From Sporolactobacillus sp. THM7-4 (GTDB lineage: Bacteria > Bacillota > Bacilli > Bacillales > Sporolactobacillaceae), in NCBI RefSeq assembly GCF_004153165.1, contig NZ_SEMD01000011.1, forward strand, positions 1 through 64,000: DNA of 64,000 nucleotides. The letters are read 5' to 3'. Position 1 is the first letter of the stretch. Every line of letters starts with the position of its first letter. Both the position numbers and the translations under genes were made by a program. The notes below the pieces were generated by a model. The model searched no databases. It was not told where the DNA came from and was given only the letters and a program-made list of their open reading frames with translations. This document shows positions 7,373 to 17,308 of the stretch, in pieces.

Positions 7373-9208
7373 ATGAAACGCGTCTATAGAAATATGATCA
7401 TTTATGTCTTTATCGTTCTGGTTGTTGCAGGCGTGACCAAATGGCTGACCAGTCCAAACAACATTGTTGAACCGATGTCTTTCAGTACCTTTCAACAACA
7501 TCTTGCCAAAGGGGATGTCAGAGAACTGACGCTTCAGCCGGATGGGAGTGTCTATACAGCAACAGGCCGCTTGAATAATGGAAAAAAGAATACGACATTT
7601 AGAGCCTATGTCCCGGCAAGTGAAAAGGAAATCAATCAAATTACTTCATTGGCTGAACAATCCAATTTGACTATTCAACCAGAAGCAAGTACACCTGGTT
7701 GGGTCGTATTTCTTACTTCACTGATCCCATTTGTTCTCATGTTCTTGCTGGTTTTCTTTCTCATGAATCGTACACGTGGTGGCGGCCAAATGATGAGCGT
7801 TGGTAAAAGTAAGGCTAAACTTTATAAAGAGGATAATCATAAAGTCACGTTTAAAGATGTGGCGGGTGCGGATGAAGAAAAGCAGGAATTAGTTGAGATT
7901 GTCGATTTTCTAAAAGAACCGAGAAAATTTATTGCTTTGGGTGCAAGAATACCAAAAGGGGTTTTACTTGAAGGACCACCGGGAACAGGGAAAACATTGC
8001 TGGCTCGTGCGGTTGCCGGAGAAGCGGGTGTTCCCTTCTTTTCAATCAGCGGCTCTGACTTTGTTGAAATGTTCGTGGGTGTCGGTGCTTCAAGGGTTCG
8101 TGATTTATTTGAACAGGCAAAAAAAAATTCACCTTGTATTATCTTTATTGACGAAATTGATGCTGTCGGACGCCAGCGAGGAGCCGGTCTGGGCGGAGGA
8201 AACGATGAACGGGAACAGACTTTGAATCAGCTGCTTGTTGAAATGGATGGTTTTGCGGCCGATGAAGGAATCATTATCATTGCGGCGACGAACAGGCCGG
8301 ATATACTGGATCCCGCTTTGATGAGACCAGGCCGTTTTGATCGCCAAATTCCAGTTGGCCGTCCAGATCTGAATGGACGTGAGGCTGTACTTCGAGTTCA
8401 TGCACGAAACAAACCGCTATCGAAAGATATTGATTTGAATACAGTAGCTAAGTTGACACCAGGATTTTCCGGAGCAGATTTAGAGAACTTGTTAAATGAA
8501 GCGGCACTGGTTGCTGCACGCGCCAACAAGATCGTCATTGATATGGAGGATATTGATGAAGCAGTTGAACGTGTCATAGCAGGGGTCGCAAAGAAATCAC
8601 GTGTCATTTCCAAAAAAGAACAAAATATTGTTGCCTATCATGAATCAGGGCATACAATCATTGGTTTAGCTCTGGATGGTGCCGATGAAGTGCATAAAGT
8701 GACGATTATTCCACGTGGACAGGCAGGTGGGTACACTATTTCTTTGCCTAAAGAAGATCGCCATCTAATGACCAAACCGGAACTGTTGGAACAGATCACC
8801 GGCTTGCTTGGTGGTCGTGTGGCTGAAGAGATCACATTTGGTGAAGTATCTACAGGCGCTAGCAATGATTTTCAGAGGGCTACAAATATCGCAAGACGCA
8901 TGGTGACTGAGTGGGGGATGAGTGAGAAGCTCGGTCCTTTGCAGTTTGGAAATAAAGGTAGTCAGCCCTTTCTTGGAATGATGCAAAATGAACAAAATAT
9001 TAGTGACCAGGTTGCTTACGAAATTGACACCGAGGTGCAGCAAATCATTAAAAGACAATATGCACGTTGTAAGGAATTGCTAGTGGAACACGGTGATAAA
9101 CTGGAACTGATCGCGCAAACCTTGCTGAAAGTTGAAACACTGGAAGCCGAACAAATTAAGGCATTGTATGAACGTGGAGAATATATCGAACCCAGAAATA
9201 ATCGTTAA
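7373..9208 (+). CDS. ftsH: FtsH-family membrane AAA+ zinc protease
   Basis: 611 residues from ATG 7373, placed behind TGGAGGAGACGG (an in-frame ATG at 7352 lacks a site). Two membrane helices (about 8-25 and 118-140) flank an extracytoplasmic domain; then the AAA+ module with Walker A GPPGTGKT near residue 201, Walker [10 protein letters not shown] and the second region of homology; then the peptidase with HESGH at 423-427. FtsH degrades unassembled or damaged membrane proteins and some regulators. It sits alone, with its own terminator, among stress and copper genes, so it may be an accessory paralogue of a housekeeping FtsH elsewhere; only the genome can tell. Confidence 0.95.
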   Translation: MKRVYRNMIIYVFIVLVVAGVTKWLTSPNNIVEPMSFSTFQQHLAKGDVRELTLQPDGSVYTATGRLNNGKKNTTFRAYVPASEKEINQITSLAEQSNLTIQPEASTPGWVVFLTSLIPFVLMFLLVFFLMNRTRGGGQMMSVGKSKAKLYKEDNHKVTFKDVAGADEEKQELVEIVDFLKEPRKFIALGARIPKGVLLEGPPGTGKTLLARAVAGEAGVPFFSISGSDFVEMFVGVGASRVRDLFEQAKKNSPCIIFIDEIDAVGRQRGAGLGGGNDEREQTLNQLLVEMDGFAADEGIIIIAATNRPDILDPALMRPGRFDRQIPVGRPDLNGREAVLRVHARNKPLSKDIDLNTVAKLTPGFSGADLENLLNEAALVAARANKIVIDMEDIDEAVERVIAGVAKKSRVISKKEQNIVAYHESGHTIIGLALDGADEVHKVTIIPRGQAGGYTISLPKEDRHLMTKPELLEQITGLLGGRVAEEITFGEVSTGASNDFQRATNIARRMVTEWGMSEKLGPLQFGNKGSQPFLGMMQNEQNISDQVAYEIDTEVQQIIKRQYARCKELLVEHGDKLELIAQTLLKVETLEAEQIKALYERGEYIEPRNNR

Positions 9209-9336
9209 GGCGAGAAAATGTATTAAAATAGTATGTATTTTAAAAGTTCTTTAAGAAAATTACATTAAGATGGACGCTTCGTGAGAAACATAGTGATCCC
9301 AACGAAAAGTCAATATTTTTGATGAGGTTATAAATG

Positions 9337-9385
9337 AAAAAGGTTAAATTGGGCAGATGTCAATTGCTCAATTTAACCTTTTTTT
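9337..9385 (+). terminator. Terminator after ftsH
   Basis: Stem of about 15 bp, AAAAAGGTTAAATTG with its complement, ending in seven T. It separates ftsH from the repeat promoter that follows. Confidence 0.85.
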
Positions 9386-9398
9386 AGATATTAACAGT

Positions 9399-9444
9399 TT
9401 CTACACGTTTTCAACTCAGAATCTACATGATTATCATTTAACAT
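9399..9444 (+). promoter_or_regulatory. Triple 11-bp repeat promoter of the Cu-ATPase operon
   Basis: Repeats TTCTACACGTT (9399-9409), TTCAACTCAGA (9410-9420) and ATCTACATGAT (9421-9431), a 7-bp gap and the -10 box TAACAT (9439-9444). The ATPase starts at 9609, leaving a leader of about 160 nt in which I see no further clear element. Confidence 0.75.
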
Positions 9445-9608
9445 TACTTTATGCAAGAGGAAGTCCCATTGGATATAAAATACTTAAAATAGACACCATG
9501 AATGATGGTATAGCATAAGGGATATCTCTTACTAAGAAACAACAGTATAGAAAACAAACTGAGCATTAGATTTTCATTTATTAAATACTTTGGAGGGGAG
9601 AATTGAAA

Positions 9609-11720
9609 ATGGAAGCTGAAAAAATACAGCACATGCATGAACATCAAGATCATGAGCATGGGATGATGACCGGTCACATCAAGCCAGAACAAGGTCAGCA
9701 AGGAGAATCAACTGAGGAATTAGAATATCGGTCGCTAATGAAGAAATGGTGGCTGGCAGCTACTGTATCTGTTCCTGTTATTTTAGTTTCTTACCCTAAT
9801 TTATTTCCTGGGTTACGTGAGCTGCTTCCGATGGGAAGCCAGCAACTGTGGTGGGCCAGGTTAATCATGGGAATACTCGCCTTGTTCGTCGTGATCCGAA
9901 GCGGTGGTCAATTCTTCGTTGGCACCTGGGAAGGCTTGAAACAGCGCTCCGCCAATATGAACACGCTGATCGCAACCGGTGTTTCGGCGGCGTGGCTCTA
10001 TTCTCTGGTCGCCCTGTTCTGGCCGCAAATTTTTCCGAGACCTGAAATGGCTGATGTCTACTATGATGTCACTACAGTTGTCACGGCGCTTGTTGTTCTT
10101 GGATCGGCGCTGGAAGTAAAAGCTAAAGGACGTTCATCCGAAGCCATTAATAAACTGGTTGCCCTTCAGCCTCAGACAGCCAACGTTGTCAGGGATGGAA
10201 AAGAAGTCAAGGTACCGTTAGAGGAAATAAATATCGGTGATCAAATTATTGTCCGTCCCGGTGAAAAGGTCGCCATAGACGGAACCGTTGTCTCAGGAAG
10301 TTCAGCTATTGATGAGTCGATGCTGACCGGAGAATCTATACCTGTGGAAAAGAATGAAGGCGATGAAGTTTTCGGAGGGACGCTGAATAAAACAGGAAGT
10401 TTTACATTCAAAGTAACCAAAGAACAAAAGGACTCGGCATTAGCCAATATTGTGGAAATGGTGAAGCAGGCCCAGGGATCGCGTATTCCCGTTCAGAAAG
10501 TTGTCGATCAGATTTCGTCAATCTTCACTCCGGGTGTCATTATTGCGGCCATACTCGGCTATATCGTCTGGTATGATTTCGGGCCGCAGCCGGGATGGGT
10601 ATATGCGTTGATTGTTGCAGTGACGACCTTAATTATTGCCTGCCCATGCGCGCTGGGAATGGCAACACCGATGTCCCTGACGACCGGTATTGGAAAAGGA
10701 GCGGAAAACGGGATATTAATCCGCTCCGGAGAAGCGCTGCAAATCGCACAGAAACTAAGGACGATCGTCATGGATAAAACCGGCACGATAACGGAAGGAA
10801 AGCCTTCACTGACGGATATCGTTCCCCTTGGAAAATTTACTGAGGAAGAACTCCTTCTCATCAGCGCTTCGGTTGAGCAGGGATCCGAACATCCGCTGGC
10901 ATCCGCTATTGTGGAAAAGGCTAAGGAGAAAGGGTTGACGCCTGTTAAGAGTGAGGGCTTCAATGCGATTCCGGGACATGGAGTTGAAGGAACGGTCGAT
11001 GGAAAAATGATCTATTTCGGTAATTTAAAACTGATGAAGGAAAAAGGGATTCCTCTGGACGGCTTTAACTCTTATGCTGCCTCGATGGCCGATCAGGGAA
11101 AGACGCCGATGTTCCTGGCGATCAATGGGGAAGCCGGTGGCATCGTTGCGGTTGCCGATATCGTCAAGAAGGACTCGCTTTCCGTTATTCATGAATTGAA
11201 ATCAATGGGCCTGGAAGTCGTGATGATTACCGGGGACAACGAGCGAACGGCCCGCGCGATCGCCAAACAGGTGGGCATTGATCAGGTCCTGGCGGAGGTC
11301 CTTCCTCAGCATAAGGCGGAAAATGTCCGCAGGCTTCAGGAAGAAGGGAAGAAAGTGGCGATGGTCGGCGACGGCATTAACGATGCACCGGCACTCACAC
11401 AGGCCGATGTCGGTATTGCCATTGGAACCGGAACGGATGTCGCCATTGAAGCAAGTGATATCACACTCATTTCCGGGAGCCTGGAGGGGGTTGTTAGGGC
11501 TATTAGAGTCAGCCGAGCCACGATGAAAAACATCTACGAAGGTTTATTCGGCGCCTTTATTTACAATGCAATCGGTATTCCCATTGCCTTGGGTGTGCTC
11601 TATCCCTTCACGGGCATCCTGTTATCGCCGCTGGTTGCCGCAGCAGCCATGGCGTTCAGTTCTTTAACTGTTGTCCTGAACGCGAACCGTTTGAAACAAT
11701 TGAAACTTAAATTTAATTAA
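9609..11720 (+). CDS. copA: Cu(I)-translocating P1B-type ATPase with His-rich N-terminus
   Basis: 703 residues from ATG 9609 (GGAGGGGAG ten bases upstream; TTG 9603 is too close). It has a His-rich head ([11 protein letters not shown]) instead of a CxxC domain. The actuator shows DESMLTGES, the membrane metal site is CPC (about 345-347), the phosphorylation motif DKTGT (Asp about 389), then SEHPLA and [10 protein letters not shown]. The last helices carry [16 protein letters not shown], the Cu(I)-type P1B-1 signature, so CPC with this motif indicates Cu+ export rather than the CPH type. First gene of an operon with a cupredoxin and a membrane methyltransferase. Confidence 0.93.
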   Translation: MEAEKIQHMHEHQDHEHGMMTGHIKPEQGQQGESTEELEYRSLMKKWWLAATVSVPVILVSYPNLFPGLRELLPMGSQQLWWARLIMGILALFVVIRSGGQFFVGTWEGLKQRSANMNTLIATGVSAAWLYSLVALFWPQIFPRPEMADVYYDVTTVVTALVVLGSALEVKAKGRSSEAINKLVALQPQTANVVRDGKEVKVPLEEINIGDQIIVRPGEKVAIDGTVVSGSSAIDESMLTGESIPVEKNEGDEVFGGTLNKTGSFTFKVTKEQKDSALANIVEMVKQAQGSRIPVQKVVDQISSIFTPGVIIAAILGYIVWYDFGPQPGWVYALIVAVTTLIIACPCALGMATPMSLTTGIGKGAENGILIRSGEALQIAQKLRTIVMDKTGTITEGKPSLTDIVPLGKFTEEELLLISASVEQGSEHPLASAIVEKAKEKGLTPVKSEGFNAIPGHGVEGTVDGKMIYFGNLKLMKEKGIPLDGFNSYAASMADQGKTPMFLAINGEAGGIVAVADIVKKDSLSVIHELKSMGLEVVMITGDNERTARAIAKQVGIDQVLAEVLPQHKAENVRRLQEEGKKVAMVGDGINDAPALTQADVGIAIGTGTDVAIEASDITLISGSLEGVVRAIRVSRATMKNIYEGLFGAFIYNAIGIPIALGVLYPFTGILLSPLVAAAAMAFSSLTVVLNANRLKQLKLKFN

Positions 11721-11739
11721 AGAGGGGAGAATGATTCAA

Positions 11740-12111
11740 ATGAATTGGTTTGTTACAGTTGTTGGACTGTTATTAATTGGTGTGATCGCCTGGTACTTCT
11801 GGGGACCGAAAAAAGGAGGAAGCCTTGCGGAAACGAATGCTTCCGGTTTTCAGGAGGCTAAGATCCTGGTTAAAAACGGCTATAATCCGTCCCGTATTGT
11901 TGTCCAGAGCGGGAAACCGGTTCGATTTGAGTTTACCCGTATAGAGACAGGAGCCTGTGACGGAATGGTTATTTTTCCTGGATTTGAGAAAAGCGCGACG
12001 CTGCCGGCTGGAGAAAAGGTTATTGTTGATCTCCCTCCCATGAAAACAGGATCCTATGACTTTACCTGCCAGATGGGGATGTTCAGAGGAAAGATTATTG
12101 TGAAAAACTAA
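11740..12111 (+). CDS. Membrane-anchored cupredoxin-domain protein
   Basis: 123 residues from ATG 11740 (AGAGGGGAG upstream). An N-terminal membrane anchor (WFVTVVGLLLIGVIAWYFW) is followed by an extracellular beta-sandwich of cupredoxin type. Candidate copper ligands are Cys and Met in ETGACDGMVIF and in FTCQMGMFRG. Eighteen bases separate it from the Cu-ATPase gene, so it probably binds copper at the outer membrane face and works with that pump. Confidence 0.85.
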   Translation: MNWFVTVVGLLLIGVIAWYFWGPKKGGSLAETNASGFQEAKILVKNGYNPSRIVVQSGKPVRFEFTRIETGACDGMVIFPGFEKSATLPAGEKVIVDLPPMKTGSYDFTCQMGMFRGKIIVKN

Positions 12112-12172
12112 AAAAATAAAACAAGAAACAATGAGCTGGTTTATAGATTATTTATGAAGAGGAGATTTGCTC

Positions 12173-12826
12173 ATGCCTGATGGAAAATACGCGTACGGTC
12201 TATGGGGTGCTGTCCTATTCAACATCGTTTTCTTCGGACTGTTTGCTTACTCCGTGTTTAAACCGACGACAAAACGGGACTGGAGAACTTTGGGGGCATT
12301 TACAGGGTTTATGGTCGCTTTGTTCAGCGAAATGTTTGGTTATCCCCTGACCATCTATATCCTGACATCTATCCTTGGGAAGAATTATCCAGTTCTTGAT
12401 CCGTTCAATCATATTAATGGTCATCTATGGGTGGCAGTAGCAGGAGGATCTCCGATTTTATTTGATATTCTTCACCCTTTAAGCAATGTGTTTATTTTTG
12501 GCGGATTGATTATTATCGGGATTGGTTGGAGAAAAATACATTCAGGGGAAGGAAAATTAGTCACGGATGGGATCTACCGATTTATTCGCCATCCTCAATA
12601 CACCGGTTTCGGAGTGGCAATTATCGGTTTTCTGATTCAATGGCCAACGTTAATTACACTCATTATGGCGCCTACTTTACTGATTATGTACAGGAAACTG
12701 GCAAAAAGAGAAGAACAGAACATGATTCAAGAGTTTGGTGAGGAATATCTCGAGTATATGAAAAAGGTACCTAGATTCGTTCCAAAGATACATTTAACTA
12801 ATTTCACAAAGAAGGAAACAAATTAA
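12173..12826 (+). CDS. Isoprenylcysteine/phospholipid methyltransferase-like membrane protein
   Basis: 217 residues from ATG 12173 behind AAGAGGAG. About five membrane helices; the C-terminal half has the ICMT/PEMT signature GIYRFIRHPQYTGFG and a final acidic-basic motif around REEQNMIQEFGEEYLEYMKKVPRFVP, which bind S-adenosylmethionine in that superfamily. The methyl acceptor is unknown. It is third in the Cu-ATPase operon; similar proteins are commonly found near metal-export genes. Confidence 0.85.
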   Translation: MPDGKYAYGLWGAVLFNIVFFGLFAYSVFKPTTKRDWRTLGAFTGFMVALFSEMFGYPLTIYILTSILGKNYPVLDPFNHINGHLWVAVAGGSPILFDILHPLSNVFIFGGLIIIGIGWRKIHSGEGKLVTDGIYRFIRHPQYTGFGVAIIGFLIQWPTLITLIMAPTLLIMYRKLAKREEQNMIQEFGEEYLEYMKKVPRFVPKIHLTNFTKKETN

Positions 12827-13067
12827 AAGAAACTGACAGATGATCCTTTTACTATTTATACATGGATTCTTTTAATCATTAATTTTAGTGTGGTAGATTA
12901 CTCACTCTCTGTGTTCCTCCGTGATTAATTTGAGAAAACATTAAAACATTGAACAAACAATGATGGTAACCGGACCGCTTCACATAATCGACCAAACTTA
13001 TCTGTGTATCAATGCTGTTCCAAAACGTACTAACTTACACATCCCCCCATCTTCCATAATCAGCACT

Positions 13068-13096
13068 AAAACCTTCGCCAATCAAGCGAAGGTTTT
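13068..13096. terminator. Bidirectional terminator between the copper and cadmium operons
   Basis: Perfect 11-bp stem AAAACCTTCGC / GCGAAGGTTTT with a 7-nt loop, 12 bases past the cadA stop. It serves cadA on the minus strand and possibly the plus-strand operon. The 12827-13067 stretch before it shows no gene. Confidence 0.9.
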
Positions 13097-13107
13097 GTCT
13101 TTGATTT

Positions 13108-15225
13108 TTACTCTTTAACTTTCGCGAGTCGTAAACTGTTCAATGTGACAATTATTGTAGCTCCCACATCAGCTAAAATAGCAATCCATAGTGTTAGCCA
13201 CCCTGGGAAAATAAGCAATATAGAAATAGCTTTAATAGCTAGTGAGAACGTGACGTTTTGTTTAATAATCGCCAAAGCTTTACGGCTCAATTTTATTGTG
13301 TAGGGCAATTTTGTTAAATCATCAGACATAAGGGCAATGTCGGCTGTCTCTAAAGCTGTATCTGTTCCAGCACCCCCCATAGCAATACCCACAGTGGCTT
13401 CTGCCAATGCTGGGGCATCGTTCACCCCATCACCGACCATTGCAACTTTTTGACGTTTTCCACGAAGCGACTTAATGAAAGTCAGCTTATCTTCCGGTAA
13501 CAATTCTGCTTGAATATCTGAAACGCCGACCTCGTTTCCGATTGTTTCAGCTGTACTTTTATTGTCTCCGGTCAACATCACGGTTTGCTCAATACCAGAC
13601 TGATGAAGTTTTTGGATAACATTCTTCGCTGAATCTCTCAGCTTATCAGCCACAGCAACAAGAGCAAGAATAGCTTTATCCGTTCCAAAAACCATTACCG
13701 TTTTTCCTTGCGTTTGAAGGGTTGCAATATTCTTATGAATAGCCTTGTCGATACCGTCTGTCAGAGTTTCTTCAAAAAGATTTGGGCTTCCAACATAGTA
13801 AGTGGTATTGCTGACTTTTGCTTTGACACCTTTCCCAGTAATGGATTGAAAGTCCTCAATCTCTATATCGTTAAATTTCAATCCTGTTTGCTCAGCCTTT
13901 CTAACAATAGCTGAGGCGAGTGGGTGCTGAGAACCCTTTTCGAGAGCGGCTGTTAAAGCTATAATTTCCTGTTCATTTCCACTGAAAGTCACAACGTCTG
14001 TGACCTCTGGTACTCCTCTTGTTAATGTACCGGTCTTATCAAAAGCAATAACCTTGAGGGAGCCAGCTTCTTCAAGATGAACCCCACCTTTGATGATGAC
14101 ACCATTTCTGGCGGCGTTCCCTATTGCTGTAACGATGGCAACAGGTGTTGAAATAACGAGAGCACACGGGCATCCCACAACAAGCAGAGCTAACCCTCGA
14201 TAAATCCAATCTCCCCAGGAAGCGCCCATAAGGAGCGGAGGAATTATGGATAACAGGACAGCGAAAATAATAATGGCTGGCGTATAGACTTTTGCAAAAC
14301 GGTCGACAAATGTCTGAGAAGGTGCTTTTTCTGCTTGAGACTCTTCAACCAAATGAATAATTTTAGAAAGAGTTGTATCTTCAACCCTTTTTGTGACCTT
14401 GACCTCCAATAAACCTTCTTCATTTAATGTCCCAGCAAAGACTTCGTCATTAATCGTTTTTGTTACGGGTACTGACTCGCCAGTAATGGCGGCTTGATTG
14501 AGCGTTGATGTTCCCTTAGTCACAACGCCGTCCATAGCCAATTTCTGTCCGGGCTTTACGATCATTGTGTCGCCAACTTGAACCTCATCAACAGGTAGCA
14601 TCAATTCTTGACCATTCCGACGAATTAACGTTTCTTTTGGTGCGATTTTCATTAACGATTGGATGGATTGTCTCGCTTTATCCGCTGAGTAACTTTCTAG
14701 TGCTTCGCTTATTGCAAAGAGAATTACAACGGTTGCGCCTTCTTCCCATTTACCGATCGCGGCGGCTCCAATAATGGCGATGGTCATCAGAGTATCCATA
14801 TCAAAATCAAGACGGATCAGATTTTTAAAACCTTCAATAAATAATGAGTAGCCACCAATGACAATAGCTGCTAAGAAGCCAATCGTAGGAATCATATGCT
14901 GCTGCCCGTACTGATTCCCCAATAGCCAACTGATCACCAACAAGGCCGCCGAAATGTAGACTTTAAAATTTTCTTTTTGCTTCCAAAAAGGTTCCTGTTC
15001 AACTGTTTGTTTCGCTTCATTCCTTATTTTTAAGTGTTCAAACGCTCCCGCCTTTTCCAACGCTTCAATTGTGGTGTTTCCCGTAACCGTAATCTTAGAT
15101 GCGCCAAAATTCACTTTTGCATCAAGCACTCCATCTAACCGCTTGACATTTCTTTCAAATTTGTTCGCACATTCTATGCAATCAAACCCTTGGACACGAT
15201 ATGACTTGACTTGTTGTTCAGACAT
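13108..15225 (-). CDS. cadA: Cd(II)/Zn(II)/Pb(II)-exporting P1B-type ATPase
   Basis: 705 residues. The N-terminal heavy-metal domain has Cys16 and Cys19 ([10 protein letters not shown]). Further motifs are TGESVPV in the actuator, CPC in [27 protein letters not shown] and [10 protein letters not shown]. The last helix has [14 protein letters not shown], whose Asp is diagnostic of the Zn/Cd/Pb group (ZntA/CadA). It overlaps cadC by 8 bp and ends just before a strong terminator, making a classic cadCA operon that exports divalent soft metals. Confidence 0.95.
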   Translation of the reverse strand: MSEQQVKSYRVQGFDCIECANKFERNVKRLDGVLDAKVNFGASKITVTGNTTIEALEKAGAFEHLKIRNEAKQTVEQEPFWKQKENFKVYISAALLVISWLLGNQYGQQHMIPTIGFLAAIVIGGYSLFIEGFKNLIRLDFDMDTLMTIAIIGAAAIGKWEEGATVVILFAISEALESYSADKARQSIQSLMKIAPKETLIRRNGQELMLPVDEVQVGDTMIVKPGQKLAMDGVVTKGTSTLNQAAITGESVPVTKTINDEVFAGTLNEEGLLEVKVTKRVEDTTLSKIIHLVEESQAEKAPSQTFVDRFAKVYTPAIIIFAVLLSIIPPLLMGASWGDWIYRGLALLVVGCPCALVISTPVAIVTAIGNAARNGVIIKGGVHLEEAGSLKVIAFDKTGTLTRGVPEVTDVVTFSGNEQEIIALTAALEKGSQHPLASAIVRKAEQTGLKFNDIEIEDFQSITGKGVKAKVSNTTYYVGSPNLFEETLTDGIDKAIHKNIATLQTQGKTVMVFGTDKAILALVAVADKLRDSAKNVIQKLHQSGIEQTVMLTGDNKSTAETIGNEVGVSDIQAELLPEDKLTFIKSLRGKRQKVAMVGDGVNDAPALAEATVGIAMGGAGTDTALETADIALMSDDLTKLPYTIKLSRKALAIIKQNVTFSLAIKAISILLIFPGWLTLWIAILADVGATIIVTLNSLRLAKVKE

Positions 15226-15592
15226 GAGTTTTCTCCTCTTTTCTGTGCGTCATTGCAATAGAAATTAATTGTTTGATGTGTTCATCATCAAGCGAATAAA
15301 ATGCCATTTTTCCGTCCTTTCGATATTTTACAAGACCTTGCTTACGGAGAGTGCGTAGGTGATGTGAAGCCGTTGCTATGGAAGAACCAATAATGTTTGC
15401 AACGTCACAAACACATAGCTCCTTATCTTGACATAAGGCAAAGACTATTTTTGACCTATTTTCATCAGCAAGCGCTTTGAACAATCGAACAACGCGAGAT
15501 AGCCCATCATTTTCATTTTTTAAAAGGCCTTGTATGCGATTGACCTTTTCTTCGTCATAGCAATAAATTTCACATGTATCTTTTTCGACCAC
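15218..15592 (-). CDS. cadC: ArsR/SmtB-family metal-responsive repressor CadC
   Basis: 124 residues from GTG 15592, with AAGGAGG just upstream; a longer in-frame start at 15613 would swallow that ribosome site. Strong similarity by eye to staphylococcal Cad[20 protein letters not shown] at the N-terminus (metal-site Cys pair), then [12 protein letters not shown] (second Cys pair) and the recognition helix [15 protein letters not shown]. It represses cadCA until Cd, Pb or Zn binds. Confidence 0.95.
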   Translation of the reverse strand: MVEKDTCEIYCYDEEKVNRIQGLLKNENDGLSRVVRLFKALADENRSKIVFALCQDKELCVCDVANIIGSSIATASHHLRTLRKQGLVKYRKDGKMAFYSLDDEHIKQLISIAMTHRKEEKTHV

Positions 15593-15633
15593 TAATAGCG
15601 ACCTCCTTATCATTCAAATATTCATTTGATTAT

Positions 15634-15678
15634 ATTATACATCATTTCTTATTTTATTCAAATGTACATTTGAATAAA
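15634..15678 (-). promoter_or_regulatory. cadCA promoter and CadC operator
   Basis: On the minus strand, -35 TTGAAT (15661-15656) and -10 TATAAT (15639-15634) are 16 bp apart. A perfect 26-bp palindrome (15653-15678, core TTCAAATGTACATTTGAA) overlaps the -35, as expected for CadC. A second imperfect copy (ATTCAAATATTCATTTGAT) lies at 15612-15630. Confidence 0.9.
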
Positions 15679-15839
15679 TTTTTTTAGTGTGCTAGAGATG
15701 TCAATTATGTGCCATTAACTACAGAAAAATAAGATGATAAAAGATAGATGACTTTTTTTCCTTTGGTCAATCTCCATGACCTTCTTCATTGATATGCATC
15801 ACCAAAAATTTTTCTATAATCATAACCGAAGTTTATCGT

Positions 15840-15874
15840 TTCCACATCGTTTCCACACATTTTTGCAATAGGAT
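15840..15874 (+). promoter_or_regulatory. 11-bp repeat promoter of the Lgt-like operon
   Basis: Two good repeats, TTCCACATCGT (15840-15850) and TTCCACACATT (15851-15861), a degenerate third upstream (15829-15839, sharing TATCGT), a 7-bp gap and -10 TAGGAT (15869-15874). Same layout as the other sites. The 15679-15839 stretch before it holds no gene. Confidence 0.7.
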
Positions 15875-15918
15875 TCAACTTATAAAGTGATTATTTTTAT
15901 TAAAAGGGAGGAAGGTTC

Positions 15919-16704
15919 ATGTGGTTTCCAGGACCTGTTTTATTTAGAATCGGACCGATTCCAATTAATACGTTGGGTGCTTCGGTAGCTCTGGCAACGC
16001 TCTTTGGTTTATGGTTGATAAATCGTGAGGCCAAGAGGCAAGGTATTCAAGCGGATTACATGGTGGAATTCGCTATTTATTGTGTATTGGGTGGTGTTCT
16101 TGGAGCAAGATTGTGGTTTGTTCTCTTCAAATGGCCGTATTACGCTGCTCATCCAGCAGAAATTTTTATGGTTTGGATGGGGGGACTGGCAATACAAGGT
16201 GGCATTCTCGGCGGTACTTTAGTAGGAATCTGGCTCGCTAAGAAGCATAAATTGCCAGTTTGGCAGGTAGCCGATATCGTGGCACCGGCGTTAATACTCG
16301 GAATGGCGATTGGTCGCATATCAGATTTTCTTACCGGTGACGCTTATGGTATTCCAAGCAATTCCATCTTGGCTGTTTCCTATCCTCCGGGAACATTTGT
16401 CTACAACATCTTTGGCAGCACGCCGGTCCTGCCGATGCCCTTATTTGAGGCCATCGGTGATTTGATCATCTTTGGCTTTTTGCTATTGATTAAATATAGA
16501 AAACCATTCCAAGGGTTTCTATTCCTTCAGATGTTAATACTTTACTCAACGTTGAGATTTACTTTAGAGTTCTGGAGAGGAGACAGCCTAAGGACATTAC
16601 TTAATCTGAAAGTCGCTCAATTGACGGCTTTGGCAACGATTATCTTAGCGATCGGTTTTATGATCGGACGCTATAGACAAATGAAAGCTGCTCATCGAGA
16701 GTAA
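15919..16704 (+). CDS. Lgt-family (prolipoprotein diacylglyceryl transferase-like) membrane protein with altered active site
   Basis: 261 residues, about seven membrane helices, with an Lgt fold: MWFPGPVLFRIGPIPI at the start, then GGLAIQGGILGG and GRISDFLTGDAYG. Canonical Lgt attaches diacylglycerol to the lipobox Cys and needs a His in AIHGGL and RxGNFxNGExxG. Here these read Gln93, Asp136 and Asp141, while Arg133 and Gly144 are kept. So this is either an inactive paralogue or one with a changed reaction. AAAAGGGAGGAAGG precedes ATG. It is followed by a His-tailed membrane protein and preceded by a repeat promoter. Confidence 0.85.
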   Translation: MWFPGPVLFRIGPIPINTLGASVALATLFGLWLINREAKRQGIQADYMVEFAIYCVLGGVLGARLWFVLFKWPYYAAHPAEIFMVWMGGLAIQGGILGGTLVGIWLAKKHKLPVWQVADIVAPALILGMAIGRISDFLTGDAYGIPSNSILAVSYPPGTFVYNIFGSTPVLPMPLFEAIGDLIIFGFLLLIKYRKPFQGFLFLQMLILYSTLRFTLEFWRGDSLRTLLNLKVAQLTALATIILAIGFMIGRYRQMKAAHRE

Positions 16705-16741
16705 CAAAGAAAATTAGGAAACAAAGAAAAGGAGAAGCGGC

Positions 16742-17173
16742 ATGAGGAACAGAAAATCTGGATCAGTTTCAGCAAATAAAAAGTCAAATCGAGGGAAAAC
16801 CTTACTAAAAACCATAGGTTCTGTCCTTTTCGCCATTATTGCTACATCCCATCACTGGCTGCATATACTGTTGATTTCTGTCGGTTTAACGTCGATCGGG
16901 GCAGTTTTATTTAATATGCCTCCCCTTTTAAAAGTCATCCTGTTACTCATTTCCCTTGTCATTTCGATCCGGTTTATTTTCGTAGCGAAACGCAAATGGA
17001 GACATGAACGCCCGGTCGCATGGGTTTATGCCATCGCTTCGATTCTTTCGATTGTGATTGTATTTTCTGCTGTACCCCAGACAATCAGTACGATCATTCA
17101 GCCACCTTCAAACACACAGAATCCTAACAGCATAAACACGCATGACCATAATCATAGTGATATGAATAAATAG
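16742..17173 (+). CDS. Membrane protein with His-rich C-terminal tail
   Basis: 143 residues. A basic N-terminus, an SHHWLH motif at the head of the first helix (about 37-60), two to three further helices, and a C-terminal tail ending THDHNHSDMNK. No family name recalled with certainty; similar proteins occur in Bacilli metal-resistance clusters. It lies 37 bp after the Lgt-like gene with AAAGGAGAAGCGG at its start, so the two are co-transcribed. The His motifs suggest metal binding. Confidence 0.75.
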   Translation: MRNRKSGSVSANKKSNRGKTLLKTIGSVLFAIIATSHHWLHILLISVGLTSIGAVLFNMPPLLKVILLLISLVISIRFIFVAKRKWRHERPVAWVYAIASILSIVIVFSAVPQTISTIIQPPSNTQNPNSINTHDHNHSDMNK

Positions 17174-17308
17174 TGGTGAAATGATTTTTAGCAAATGGCA
17201 AGCAGGACATAGGGTGACTTTCTATTTTTATGAGGAATGTACGTATTTTCATGATGTGAGAATTGCATCAGTCTCTAAAAGATTGAAGGCTAAAAGGTTG
17301 GAAACAAA

